Shown: positions 23,852 to 36,134 of the stretch, piece by piece | How the letters are laid out: the number at the start of each line of letters is the position of its first letter | How positions within the stretch are numbered: position 1 is the stretch's first letter | Source of the DNA: Diplolepis rosae | Lineage: Eukaryota; Arthropoda; Insecta; Hymenoptera; Diplolepididae | Direction of reading: 5' to 3' | Length of the DNA stretch: 64,000 nucleotides | Assembly: GCA_030998225.1 (NCBI GenBank) | Contig: JAPYXD010000704.1 | Location: 14,508,001 to 14,572,000, forward strand | Position numbers and translations under genes: made by a program | Notes under the pieces: model-generated | Told to the model about the DNA's origin: nothing | Database searches by the model: none | Seen by the model: only the letters and a program-made list of their open reading frames with translations

Positions 23852-24099
23852 TTTATTATTTGTTGATTACACTCCCCGATGAAAGTTTGGGTGTATCGAT
23901 AATTTGAAGAAATATCCTATGCGTGACAGATCTTCAATACTATTTCTAATAAATTTTCAGTCATTTTCTGGAAAGGTATACAAATTCGTTCCGTATGACC
24001 CCTATTTGAATTAATTTCGATCATTCGATATGAAACAGCGTTTTGTAAAACTTTTAACGTGCTTATCATATATAAGTATTATATTTGCATTAAATTTTA

Positions 24100-24800
24100 T
24101 ATGCTCTTCCTTTAAATCAGCCACAGTCGAAAAAAATTGTGAAAATACGAGAATTTTTTGTGATGTTGAAAAAATGTAAAATTGCAATATTGTTTTCTGA
24201 TATTGCGTATAAATCTCTACCAATTATCCTTTCAACATTTTCTAATTAAACCAAAAATAGAAAAGTTACAGTATATTAAGACTTGAAAAAAGTCATAAAA
24301 ATTCCATTTTCCAGTTAAACTATACGAAATTCGAAAAAAAGGTTATAGTTATAATACAAAATTGTTTACTATAAAAAGATCTACAAATTTCAAACACAAT
24401 ATTTTTTATAAGATGTATATTCTTCTTTTTAATTTAAAAAAATACCATTGAAAATCAAAAATTCCATTTTTTAATCAGAATATATGAAATACGAAAAAAC
24501 GTAAGAATGCAAAATTGTTCGCTTCAATAAAGTCCACGATTTTTTTTCTTTTTGCTATATTTGGAAAAAAATAAATTATTTTAATTATATAATTTATCAG
24601 AAAGTTACAAAAATGTATACAAGAAATCGAGCGCGAAGCGCAAGTATAATGATGAGAATGTGTTCTTTAAGGCCGATAGAGCCTTAAGTACATGGAATTA
24701 CCTTTTTCATTAAAAATCAAACAAATTTAGCAATTTGTACGTAAAGGACATAGAACATCGAGCACGAAGCGCGACGACCGAATCGCGCACCCTTGGCGGT
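24100..24800. mobile_element. Diverged unit of the 18.5-21.6 kb composite
   Basis: TACGAAAAAACGTAAGAATG, TCGAGCGCGAAGCGCAAGT, GATGAGAATGTGTTCTTTAA and AGGCCGATAGAGCCTTAAG recur in the order of the left arm near 18830-19610. A second CG-dense word (GAGCACGAAGCGCGACG) lies at about 24757. Related but weaker similarity may continue to about 25160. Confidence 0.65.
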
Positions 24801-25605
24801 CAAACTTTCAATGGAAAAAAAACGAGTTCATTAGCCAGCTATATCCAACAAAACGATTTTAAATCCGACCATTCACAGAATTTTTGAGAACTGTTTGAAA
24901 AATGAAGATCTTTTAATCTTGATTTCAGATAGTACGCAAACAACTCCAATCAAAAATTCTATATTTTAAATCAAATTTTGCGATGTTCAAAAAAAAGATT
25001 CTGAGTAAAATTATTCAATTAAAAAGGATCTGCAATATTATTTTTTTATGATGCATACTTATCATTTTAATTATGAAAAATGCTATAAAAAATAAATAAT
25101 TCCATCTATCGATTAAAGAATACGAGATGCGATAAAAATAGATCATTTGAATTTCCGTTAAAGATCAATAAATTTGTATTTGGAAAATTAAGGGGTCAGG
25201 ATTAGTTAACAAGCTAAAAAAAGCACTTTTTTAGAATTTGTATTGTGGATTTATTTTAAAATGTCATTATATTATTAAATTATTTTTCAACAATATTCAG
25301 AAAATGTTCATGCAGAATTACTTATTTATTTGCGGTGTGTACTCCTGCTAAGAACTAGATCACCTGAAATAAAAAATGCGAACAGATTTAGAAAACATAT
25401 TAGTTTTACGAGTTCCTGATTGAAGTATTTTGTTAAAAAAATAATTAGAAACAAAATGTTGGAGGTTAGAAATAAAGAATCGATTTTAACCCTAAAAGGG
25501 CATTTATTTTGATTATAAAACAAAGTATCCATAGAAAAAAATCCTTCGATCAGGGACCCGGTAATTATCTATAAAAGAACTCTGTAAAATTTCAGATTAA
25601 TCGGT
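24801..25605. other. AT-rich DNA with decayed repeat sequence
   Basis: Short words such as ATACGAGATGCGATAAAAA echo the neighbouring composite. Nothing coding. Confidence 0.4.
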
Positions 25606-25785
25606 TACACTGAGAAAATAGTTTCCTTGAATTCAGGACAAAATGTCTTCGAATTAAAAAAAAATTGTTGATTCAAAAAGATTTTCTTTAATAAAAAAAA
25701 ATAGATTTGTTTACATTGAAGAAACATTTTTTGAACCAATAAAAATTCCTTTGACCGTATATCAATAAACTCTTTTCAGGGTGTA
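25606..25785. mobile_element. TA-flanked hairpin MITE, 180 bp
   Basis: TACACTGAGAAAA at the left, TTTTCAGGGTGTA at the right. The interior has TTCAAAGAAA-like words and TTTGACCGTATATCAAT, shared with the next element. Confidence 0.7.
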
Positions 25786-26290
25786 AGCCGATTTAGAGTA
25801 ATCGTACTCACCGATTTGAAAAATGTAATTTATCGATTAAACTGAGTTAAAAATTTTGTTTTCAACTTACACTGAGTTTCCTATTGTCATTGAACTGGCA
25901 GATAATGTTCTGGGAGCTATTTTCCATACAATTTGATTAAAACTTTTATTATGATGCTTTCATCATGATTTGGCTCCTTCTGAGCACTTGCTTTATAGAG
26001 GCTTTTCGTCAGTTGATCTGTAATGATAAAATGACTTTACGGGTATAATGGCCAGTAATTGAGAAAACACCATACTAGGACGTATATTCGCATTTATGCT
26101 GAGTTCTGTCTTCAGATACACTTAATTCCGATCATTCCGCCATATTTTGAATTTTACTGGTCTCCACAATTTCTTCTTTTACGGCTCTTTTCAAAAAAAT
26201 TCCAGGAAGTTCTCACAAGCACTATGGATATTTTTCAATCAAACCAGGTACGTTCTTAAAATATGCTACATGGAGAAAGAAATCTAAGTA
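25786..26290. other. Spacer, nothing recognised
   Basis: Short chance frames only. Confidence 0.45.
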
Positions 26291-26648
26291 TACAGCCAGA
26301 AAAAAGTTTTATTTAAATTCAAGAAATCGTTCTTTTAACTTCAATTCGAAGTAAAAACACTTTTAGAAAAAATATAAATTTATTTGATTTTAAGAAATCA
26401 CCATTTTAAAAAAACTCAAAAAATAATTTATTTAATTTTATTACCTTGAACGAAGTCAATTTTTTCTTTAAATTAAAGAAAATATTTCTGTTAATCACGT
26501 TACACATGTACTTATGCTGCACAGACATTCATTTCTTAAATTAAAAAAAAAAACAATCAAGGCATTTCTTTAAATCAAAGAAACTTTTCTTTGACCGTAT
26601 AGCAATGCACAAATTTGTTTGATTCAAAGAAATTTTTTTCTGGGTGTA
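26291..26648. mobile_element. TA-flanked hairpin MITE, 358 bp
   Basis: TACAGCCAGAAAAAAG and TTTTTTTCTGGGTGTA ends. The interior reiterates TTTGATTCAAAGAAA and TTAAATTCAAGAAAT, and TTTGACCGTATAGCAATG is shared with 25606-25785. Confidence 0.75.
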
Positions 26649-26798
26649 ATAGCAAGAACACTTGTCATGCTTTTGTAACAAGTTTAAATCATGCTATCCT
26701 GGCACAAAATGCATGAATCTTAAGCAAGAGGCCCCTCATGTTCGAAAAGTACAACTTTTCATGCTCTCAGAGCAGTTTCATCATGCGAGAATAGCTTG

Positions 26799-26923
26799 AA
26801 CTTCCCCTCGCTATGGTTGCATAAAACTCATCCTATTTCAGCAAGAGTTGATCTTGCAACGCCTGCTGCAAGGTCTCTTGCTCAAATAGGATCAGTTTTG
26901 AGTAACCACAGCAAGAAAAAGTT
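26799..26923. other. Long imperfect hairpin, pre-miRNA-like
   Basis: ATCCTATTTCAGCAAGA pairs with TCTTGCTCAAATAGGAT. The stem continues outward through AAAACT and CTATGGTT/AACCACAG to about 37-48 base pairs, with roughly five mismatches in the inner 37. The loop has its own short stem, CTTGCA...TGCAAG. No relative was noticed elsewhere in the window. It could be a microRNA precursor, a MITE or chance. Confidence 0.4.
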
Positions 26924-27947
26924 TTTTGTTGCCATGTAATAATTAACAAGCATGGTCTCGCGTTTTTGAAACTTGATTACCTCAGATGCACTATTTAAAG
27001 CATTTATGATCGTTTTACTCTGGTTTAGGCTACGCGTCAATTTGCCGTCAGTCATGACACTCTTAAACTGTTTATCAATCGTCTCCTTTGCCACTTTTGA
27101 TTGGCCCTCTTAGCTCCCACTTTTGCCAAGACGTGTTTTCAACTTTCCCATAATCAAGAAATTATTCTCTATTTAATTTCTCCAATATAATAAATTATTG
27201 ATTTAATTCACAGATTTCAAAGAAAATTTATAGGACTATAATCCAGTAAAACAGAAGATTTGAAAAGTAAATAAAATCGAAACGTGAGATCTTGGAAGAG
27301 TAGAAAATTGAAACTAGGTAACACGAAATTGATAAATTAAAGATTTCTTACATATTTAGTTGTCTAGTTGTTAAGTAATTAATTACAAACATTTCCCAAT
27401 TCAACCTAATTGTCGTCCTAATTAAAATTAATGCTAGTTTTATCAATTTAAATTGTTTAACATTCTTTTTTAATCTAACGAAAGAAATAGATTTCTGAGA
27501 TTTGTACAGGGAAAGAAAGTTTCTGAATTGTTTTCAATACATTTGGTAATCATTTTCAAGGTATTCAACAGAAATACATAAGCACACATAAAAGTTTAGT
27601 TCACTGTTTGCTTTTCTCTGTGGACTAGAATCTCCTGATGAGTCTAGTAAAAGTTAGTTGATCCCCTCACGGTTGAAATAATATCAAGCTTGAAATGTAA
27701 AAGTGCACTTTCTTTTCTCCTTGCCAATTCTGGGCACACACACACTGGTGCATATAAAGAAAAACACGTTTCTTTAAATTCTTCTCTACCCACTCACACT
27801 TCCAAATAAATAGATAATAATGCATATTATTTTGTTGTTCAACAGTCTTACAATTATTTCTCATTAATATTCACGAATTTATTCAGACTGTATCATGAAT
27901 TTAATTGTATTTCTCAAATTATAATATGTTAGAAATTGAAAATATTT
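26924..27947. other. AT-rich DNA, nothing recognised
   Basis: A 70-residue minus frame at 26882-27094 has no known motif. The rest is ordinary AT-rich sequence. Confidence 0.45.
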
Positions 27948-28246
27948 GTATGGCCATGGGTCAACCAGGTCACGTGACCAAATTCCTGTAAAAGTTCATG
28001 TAAGATAAATTTTTCATTTTACAAAATATTTTTTAATACAACAGAACGTCTGTCAACTTCGTTTGATTAAAAATTTTGCAAAAATTTTTATTTACCTGTG
28101 ATTATCGATAAATTTTCCATTTTTTTCAAAATTTTTACTAAAATGAAGTTAACAGAGGTACTTTATTGTTTTTTGTTACGATTACCAAATTTTCAGAAAG
28201 ATGTTTTGTAAATTAAAAAATTCATTTTACATGAACGAATTTAAAG
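27948..28246. mobile_element. Palindromic MITE, right end truncated
   Basis: The left end GGCCATGGGTCAACCAGGTC followed by ACGTGACCAAATT matches the family at 8067. The inner arms GTCTGTCAACTTCGTTTGAT and TGAAGTTAACAGAGGTA are shared with 41383-41660. The right-hand GGCC end is missing. Confidence 0.65.
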
Positions 28247-28765
28247 AATTTAAAATCCTTCAGTAAAAATAATGGAATTTTAAGGAGTGATTGCTCATTT
28301 TCTTCTCGAAACAATTTTAAAAGACTTCAGCATCCTAGATTTTTAAACCAATCTCTCATTTTATGACTACATCTATTTCTTTATAAAACAAAGTAATTTT
28401 TCAACTGCTAATCAGAAATGTTTAAAAATTATATAAGTTTTATAAATAAATAGCTGTAGTTAGAAAATGAGAGATTAATATACAAAATTAAGACATTGGA
28501 GTCTTTTAAAGTTGTTTAGAGAAGAAAATGAACCATCACTCCTTAAAATCCGATCATTTTTAATGAGTGAACTTAGAAAAAAGTGCATTGAACTTTGACC
28601 TACAGTAATTGTAACCAAAAAAGATATTTTTTACATTTTATAATTTTTTCTCTGTAAAGCGAATATTTTTCTCTAAGAATATGTATTGCATAACAGCATT
28701 AACATTTTTTGAAGCGGTAATTAATTCAGATTTTCAAAGGCTTTCTATGACCACATGATACCCCT
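28247..28765. mobile_element. Partial copy of the 39335/50114 palindromic family
   Basis: TTTTAAGGAGTGATTGCTCA and, in the right half, TTGAACTTTGACCTACAGTA, GTAAAGCGAATATTT and AAAGGCTTTCTATGACC match the larger elements at 39.3-40.5 kb and 50.1-51.0 kb. The outermost left end is gone. Confidence 0.65.
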
Positions 28766-29264
28766 TAATACACTAGGAAAACTAATCACGTTCGTTAAAA
28801 CCTAGAAAAAACTCTGTCAGTTGAAGATTTGATTTTCCATCGAGATTTTTCAATTATGGTTACATCACTGAACTCAGAGAATCGATCGATTCTGACACAA
28901 AGAAAGTGGGATTCTGGTAGGAGATGTTTTTTTTCTAGGCAGTCACATTAAATAAAGTGTAGATCAGAAGGAAAAAAGAGGGGATTTCAATATAGATGCA
29001 AAGGGGCGGTTTCAATGGAGGGGTTAAATTCTATCATTCTATCATGCTCCACAACTACAAACCAATTTTTAATCTTCGTGCGCAATAAATATACCTATAT
29101 AGTATTTTAATCTTGAAATGAGATAAAAATAATATTTCTAATAAAAACTGGACAAATAAAATGGTAATTGTTAATCCATGTGAATAAATATAGACATAAT
29201 AAAATATTAAAGTTTGAGTTTTATTTCAAATACCTAATGATTTTCATGCTTATATTTTTTTCCA
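28766..29264. other. AT-rich DNA, nothing recognised
   Basis: No feature is supported. Confidence 0.5.
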
Positions 29265-30172
29265 TACACGGAGAAAAATGGATATTGACCCATAATATCT
29301 AGATATTGAGGCACAATGTCAGTAGCATTCAACTATGTGACAAACATTTAGATATTATACTTCAATGCCTGCAGATATTGAAAAAAAGATATTAACCACC
29401 AATATCTCAGATATTGAGCTTGATTATCTCAGATATTAAGAATGCATATTCAAGATACTAAACTTCTCAATATCCTCGTTAGTAAACTTGAATGTCTGAG
29501 GTACTAGAGTTGAATATCTCAGATATTTAACATCAATATCAGGTATACTGAAAAGGTAAGTTATAGATGTTACAGCTCAATGTCTAAGATACTCAAAAAA
29601 TTATTTTAAAGGTTATAAAATAACTACATATTCAGTTTTTAGAAGAAAGTCAAATTATATTTTATTATGTTCTTTTCTGTAAAAGTAATGTAGATGTTTG
29701 AATCAAATTTTCATTATCTGGCATGTCTAAAATTAATTTAATGTTCATGTTAGAAACTTAACCTTAACACTAAGGTTAGATTTCATTTTCGGCTATGAAC
29801 CACATATAGAGAAAAATACTTCTCAAGTTAAAGACCCGATCACTTTATTCCATTAGAAACACTTATTAAAATTTAAGGAAACTTTAATAAACTTTCAAAA
29901 TTTATCTTTCCGGAACGCTGCAAGCATGTCAATCTTAGATTCACTTAGATTTCGATGAGAGCCAAAAAGTGATCACATGACCTTTATATGTATGCGCGCG
30001 CACTTCATGCTTCAATATCCAAACTATTGAATGTGAATATCAAATGTTACTTCTCGGCAAAATCTTATATATTGAAAAAAAAATTTTAATATTGCGTGTC
30101 AATATCTAGATATTATGGATGAACATCTCCTATTTGAATATCTACTTTTCAATATCCATTTTTCTCCGTGTA
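29265..30172. mobile_element. TA-flanked MITE with reiterated AGATATT words, 908 bp
   Basis: TACACGGAGAAAAATGGATA at the left and its complement TATCCATTTTTCTCCGTGTA at the right, a perfect 20-base terminal inverted repeat. 29280-29540 and 30010-30150 are made of many copies of ATATCTAGATATTGA-like words. The middle (29580-30000) is ordinary unique sequence. No protein is encoded. Confidence 0.85.
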
Positions 30173-31690
30173 AGAAAACTTAAAAGAAGAAACCGTTAGT
30201 AATAAAAATAAAATTCTAAATAGGAAAGATTTAATTTGCAGTTGCTACCTCATTACCAAGCACGTGTTCAGAAATCTTTTGCACTATGTTGGTAATTATG
30301 TGAGCGTGAGACAAATTATTATCAAGATTAGAGTTAAACCCGCATTTCCAGTTGCGACCACTTCAGAAACGAGGCAAAGATTTTTTTTGTGCTCTCAGTG
30401 AAGAATGCAGTTTGGCAAATTGAAATGTAAAACTTATGATTTTTCCCTTAAGAGTGGGTTCTTAGAAATATCAAGTGGAACAACGATTCATGTTTGCTTC
30501 CTTTTATTCAAGTGGAACAAGGACAACGAGTGTGAGAGGCAAATATGTAGATAAACGAAGTACAAAACAAATCAAGTTTGTTTCTTGACGCAACGGACAA
30601 TTTAAATACAATGTGTTTAAAGTATATTGCTTCATATACAGATTATCTGCTCCAATTAATATCTTTTATTATACATGAATGAATTACTTTTAAAAAAGCT
30701 TTCCCCCTTCAGTTTGCTATTAATTTTGTATCGTGAATTAATGTTTTTTAAAGAAGACCCCCTTGAAAAATACATTTTTCTTCTGGAAGAACAAGAACTT
30801 TTATCCACTGGTTTCATTTTTTCTGACAGTTTTGCCATTTCCATTTGAGCTCATCTGCTTTCTCCTTTGAAGCAGAACGAGGACAGCTCAGAAGAACAAA
30901 AAAAAGGGGCAGAGAGAAGTCAAGATAAGAAAAAATTAAGTAAAAAATATTCTTCACCTTTAGCTTGATTTTTTTTATGTCACTTGTATCGACGTGGAAA
31001 ACACCCAGAAAATAAAGTCTGCGAAGAAAGCATTTCTTTTTACTGGGCCTTGTTGGGTAAAACAGTTATATAATTTTCTTATTACTTTTAAAATTGAATT
31101 TTTCAATCTGTAAACTCGTCGTCTGTGGAAGATAATTAACAAATAAATGCACACAAGGAAAAAGATAAGGGGATTTTGGGACATTCAGAGATTCGACTGA
31201 CAAGAATGTTAAAAACAGGAATCGTTATCAGAAATGTTTTCTCATACGTTTATAAAAGCCTTTTATAACTTGTCTTTACATTCTGTACTTTTAATTGAAA
31301 ATTTTTAATCATCCTATGAATAGGGGAAATAACTTAATACGTCAATCTAAAAAATAATTTTGGGACATTTTTTTCTTATTGCTTACATGATTTTGTTAAA
31401 AAAGTTTGTTTCATTCTACAAAATATTTTTCTCAATCTTTTAGAAAAGATAGAGAAATTAAGTTCGTGAATAATTTGATTGATTTTTCTTTCTATTTTTA
31501 GCCTGATCTCAAAAATCCTACTTAATTCTCGGTTTTCCCCGATCGAATCTGAATTTCCATTTTTTCCTTTAAATAAATACCCTGACTTATTTCTAAGGGT
31601 TGCATATTCTACAATTTCATGAGGTGAATCGAGGACAGAGAGGGAATATATTGAAGATAGAAACACAGATTATGGAATCTAGAAGAAGCA
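30173..31690. other. AT-rich DNA, nothing recognised
   Basis: 30240-30560 is slightly GC-richer. Short minus frames at 30656-30844 and 31376-31666 have no homology I recognise. Confidence 0.45.
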
Positions 31691-32090
31691 AAGAAGGAAA
31701 TAAAGTGGATTCTTCGAGAAAGCGATAAATCGTGCCATGTGCCGTGGCAAAGTAGTCCTAATTTCCGTCGCATCTGTACCGTAAGGCCTAACAGTACTGC
31801 ATTCCAAATGCCCTTCGTTTCTTCGTTCCTCTCCGTTCACCTTTCTGAGTCTCTCGGTCTCTCACCTGCTCTTCTTCGCCCTACCAAGTCGCACGTAAAA
31901 CGATCTTCTCTTTTGCTAACTCCTTACCTCGCTTTCCTTCTTTCTCACAATAATTCTTTTGTCAGAAAAAGGAAAGCAAAGGGCGAATGCAATGAGATAT
32001 ATCGGAGCCAGGAGAAGAGGGAGGAACGAAGATATCGATGCCTTCCGCACCAGATATCTCTCACGTGTTCTGATAAATAGGTTTCAAAAC
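31691..32090. other. GC-richer, pyrimidine-rich island
   Basis: CTCTC and CTTTC words and two overlapping plus frames of 113-114 residues (31739-32080, 31959-32303) without any motif. Possibly an untranslated exon or regulatory DNA. Confidence 0.3.
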
Positions 32091-32184
32091 AATCGAAATG
32101 ATTTACAATCGATTTTCAGCGTCAACAAATGTGCGATTCTTGTGCTTTTTACATGTGCTATTTTTCCATTTTCATATTCAAAAG

Positions 32185-32572
32185 TACACCCAGAAAAAAG
32201 TTTCTTTAATTCGAAAAAAATTTCTTTGAATCAAACAAATTTGTGCATTACTATGTGCTCAAAGAAATATTTCTTTCATTTAAAGAAATTTTCTTTAATT
32301 TGAAGAGAAAAATTTCTTCTTTCAAGGTAATAAAATTAAATGAATTATTTCTTAAGTTTTTGCCAGTACTGTATTTGAATAAAAAAAATATTCTTTTAAA
32401 TCAAATAAATATTGTTAAAAAAATAATCTCTTACATTAAAAAAAGGCTAAAACGTGATTTCTTAAAATGAAATAAATTTATATTTGTTCTAAAGGTGTTT
32501 TTACTTTGAATTGAAGGAATGAAGTTAGAAAAACGATTTTTTAAATTTAAATAAAACATTTTTCTGGGTGTA
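32185..32572. mobile_element. TA-flanked hairpin MITE, 388 bp
   Basis: TACACCCAGAAAAAAG and TTTTTCTGGGTGTA ends. The interior is reiterated TTTCTTTGAATCAAA and AAAGAAATTTTCTTT. The SINE at 32590 was inserted only a few bases beyond its right end. Confidence 0.85.
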
Positions 32573-32589
32573 ATAGTGAAGTATAAAAT

Positions 32590-32706
32590 TAATTAGTTGA
32601 GTTTGAAATTTTTGTCACTGCCTCCGGCAATCGAAAGACCTGGGCTCGAATCCCAGCGCAGTCGAAAGCGTCATTTTTTCCACAGAAAGATTTTCAAATT
32701 CTTTAA
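32590..32706 (+). mobile_element. tRNA-like SINE, copy 4, internally deleted
   Basis: Both family ends are present (TAATTAGTTGAGTTTGAAAT and TTTTCAAATTCTTTAAA), but GTCACTGCCT runs straight into CCGGCAATCGAAAGACC. About 150 bases present in copies 3 and 5 are gone. The direct repeat AATAGTGAAGTATAAAAT flanks both sides (about 18 bp including shared A), so this is a complete insertion event of the shortened form. Confidence 0.85.
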
Positions 32707-32724
32707 ATAGTGAAGTATAAAATC

Positions 32725-34850
32725 TAGTGTAGAAAAGGATTGAATTCATTTTGCGAATCGTTAAGTTTTCTCCAAACTTGATTATAGTAATAGAGTAGGT
32801 CTATTTCCAGCTTAGTTATTAAACAACACATTTATGAGTACTTATGATTTGACTGCGAATTTCTCTCCTAAGCTGACTATAAATTGAAACTAAAAAAAAA
32901 GCTTTTTAGGAAATTAGTAAGAACTTGACATATTTCAGAACGAACAAAATTCATTTATCGTCGATCAGATTTCTTTTTCAGTTTCAATCGCTGATTACTT
33001 TTTTCGTCCGAAACAAGTAAAAATGTCGACTTTACTACCATCCTCAGAACTGCATCGAACCTAAAAAAATCATACTTTTATTTATTTGTATAGAAAAAGA
33101 GTTGCGATTAAAATTAAAATGAAGTTAAAAGCTTTATTTTGTATTGCCCTAAATAAGAAGCAAAAAAGATCCTCAATTGAGGTTCTTGCTCTGTGCTACT
33201 GGGTCGTCTCAGAGTTCCTAAATATTTTTTCTATAAATGAAAAATGAAAATTGAATACATTTTTACTGTGCAATTTGCAGTGTAATGGGATTTCTTTTCT
33301 GATTCGGTTCTACATTCTATGAAACAAAAGAACGAGGAAGGAAAACAGCCCTTAGGGTACGGGTGATCAGGCTTTCGACCCTTTCAAAAATATATACTCA
33401 GTGAGAATGGCGAGATTTCGTACAAGGTCGCACGTGGACCAATACGAAGCCGGGAAATAGAATAGTTAGGATATATTTCATTTTCAATGAAACAAGACTT
33501 TTATCTCTACTTCTCATAATCCCTTCTTTTTTTAGTTTTTCGCTTGCTTCAATTGAGACAATATGATCGTTTTTAACATCAAACAATATTTAGAAATTAT
33601 ATTTTAACAGCCCGTGTTCAAAATAAGATAAAAAGTAGCGCTCTAACATTTTTAATGTTTAAGAAATGTGAATAGAAGGGAGTTTTTTTGAAAAACTCTA
33701 TAAATTAGTTGCACAGGAAACATTAGTGGTTTTTTTATATTGCAGACCAATTTCCTAACCTAAAATCGTGAACTTATTACTTTAATTTTACTACAAATTT
33801 ACATAAAATGATTCAAATTTGATTAAATGAATTAAAAAGTTTGTTTACATGCTACATAAATTTATATTATATATTTAGGTATATTATACGTTTTAGCATT
33901 TAATTTATACATTTATGAATTATGAAAAAATCGAAGTGTAAAACCTAGTATGAAGTAGTAATAAAATAATTACAAATTATTTAATTATTAATTAATAATT
34001 GAATTTTCGGTAGGTGCTCTTAAGCGTTTTGTAAATTCTAAAATCATAATCGTTCCTGTATTTTCACAAGCGATCAAATGGTTTCCGGCTCAGTAGTTTA
34101 GTTTCTCATATAATTCCTTTTACAAAATTTTATTGTAACGGTTACCGAACAAATTTTCTCCGTACATCTATGTCTCGTCTATTCACGTCAATCTTTTTCT
34201 ATTTATTTCTCAATATATTTCTTTGCTTATATTTTTCTATCTCTTTTTATTATATATTTCTCTCGACTGTCTACATCAATTCTTTTCTATCTCATTGTAA
34301 ATACAATTCTCCGCTTATGTTCTTCTATCGTCTCTTTTCTATTCCTGCATAACCACGCTAATATTTTTCTATTCCTTTTTCAAAATAATTCTGCTTATGT
34401 TATTTTTATAATTTATCAATTGAAAGATTTCTAAAATTACTTAATCTAGAAAGTGAACCTTTATGGATTCAATTCTAATAATTTTTTAAGGCTGGATTAA
34501 CGTCTAGGATATTTGATGAGATTAATTGTAAAATTCAATTAATGAAAAAAATAATAATTTAAAAGAGTCTTAATTAAAAAACATCAAAATTCAAAGTTAC
34601 AAATATTCTAGTTTTTTCCAAAGCAAATTAAAAACTACCTGAACTGACTCAAATTTCAACGTTTTCTAAACTTTGTGGCAACCCTGGGAATTCAAAAATC
34701 CCAAAGACATCGAAATTCTAATGAATATTCAATTCCCGTAATAAGTATATAGCAATTGCACGAAAGTGATTGTGCCATAAACCCTATAAATTCCAACTGA
34801 TTAAGGAAATTTGGCTATTGTCACAGAAAATGAAGATTCCAAACGAAAAT
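32725..34850. other. AT-rich DNA, nothing recognised
   Basis: Ordinary AT-rich sequence with a slightly GC-richer patch at 33300-33420. 34150-34380 is T/C-rich with repeated TTTCTAT and CTCTTTTCTAT words. Confidence 0.45.
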
Positions 34851-35400
34851 TTTCACGTTTCGGGTTTCCAGTCCTGTATTGTCGACAACCAAGAGTAATC
34901 CAGTGTAGACGAACGGGATAAAGAAGAGGAGAGCGGAAAGAACCGAGTCCTGGGAGAAAGGGTGGAGGGCAAACGGGAAATAAGAGAGTCTCTTTGTGCC
35001 AGGGAGCGAAGGGATGAAAGCGGAGGATGAAAAAGCCGGGGACAGATGGCCGTTTCAGACAATGAGAAACTCGAGAGATAAGGGGAACGTGAGCGAGTGA
35101 GGTGAGCAGAACAGAGAAAGAGAAAAAAGGCTAAAGAGAGAAAGGCAAAGAAATAGAGAAAAAGCAAGATAAAAAGACATAATTTGAAGGAGAGAGGAGA
35201 AGAGCGAAAAGAAAAAGAGATCTCTAAGAGAAAACGGGAGTCAGAAAAACGGAGATGGATTGATAAGGAGATGGTAAACTACTTTTTAAGGGAAGAAGTG
35301 AGGAGCTCTAATGAAAGAAGAGGATAAAGAAAATAAAAAAGAATCTACCAAAGGAGAGAGAGAGAAAGGAGAGACAGAGAGAAAGAAACGAGCGAATGGT
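34851..35400. promoter_or_regulatory. Polypurine (GAGAG) island
   Basis: About 500 bases very rich in A and G on the plus strand, with dense GAGAG, GAGAAA and AGAGAGAG words. The minus-strand 104-residue frame (Ser/Leu/Arg-rich) is a product of this composition. GAGAG is the recognition word of GAF and Psq proteins, so it may be a binding platform. That role is inferred. Confidence 0.4.
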
Positions 35401-35933
35401 ATGAGTCAGACTCAAAGTGAACTGTTCAGACAATCTCTGCAGATTAATGGTCTGAGTCATGAACATACACACATTCATTTTTGCACATAAGAACAGGCTA
35501 GTTAGACTCTTTACTTGTGTTGTCTTCTAGCCTAGCTCGTATGCACAAGCCTGAGTATTTCCACTCGCAGAGGAATTCAAGTACGTGTGTGTCTCTTCTG
35601 CAGGTGGAAATGGTTAAGCTATGAGCTATAAAGCCAAGACTGCAACAAGAATCTCGATTATCGGTTCACTTTCCACTACTGCACTCCATTACGATCATTT
35701 AGATACGTACGATTTCTTGAGTTATACAGTCGTAAGAGCAAGGAATGATGAAGTAACATCGATTCTGTAACTATACTCTGCGTTACATTCAGGCAAAAAA
35801 TGTCCTGTAAACTGTACAAAAATATTCCATTAATCATAGGTACAAGTTAGAAGATATTACTTATTCGATTCTTATACATGCTCCAAAATTTTCTGCATTC
35901 ACTCAGAAACTTAATCATAAAACATTAATGAAG
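35401..35933. other. Unique GC-balanced segment next to the GAGA island
   Basis: 35400-35700 has balanced composition and repeated GAGTCA / CTGAGTCA words, with TTCTGCAGGTGGAAATGG resembling an exon border. No open frame of note. A candidate enhancer or untranslated exon. Confidence 0.3.
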
Positions 35934-36134
35934 TACCCAGAGAAGAGTTTCTTTGAATCAAAGAAACATTTCTTTGATATACGGTAAAAGAAAAAATTTC
36001 TTAGAATTATGAAAAGTTTTGTTTATCCAAACAAATTTATTTAATATGTAAACAAATCTATTTCTTTATGTCAGAGAAAATTTCTTTGAACCAACAAAAC
36101 TTTTTTTGATTCAAAGAAACTCTTCTCTAGGTGA
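35934..36134. mobile_element. Hairpin MITE, 200 bp
   Basis: TACCCAGAGAAGAGTTTCTT and AAGAAACTCTTCTCTAGGTGA ends without the final base; the inner word TTTGAATCAAAGAAA is reiterated. Related to 32185-32572 and 26291-26648, with the right TA mutated. Confidence 0.7.

Noticed and set aside
29280..29540. CRISPR-like array from regularly repeated ATATCT words
   Set aside because: The words are short, irregularly spaced and in both orientations, inside a MITE with TA-flanked inverted ends; the DNA is eukaryotic.
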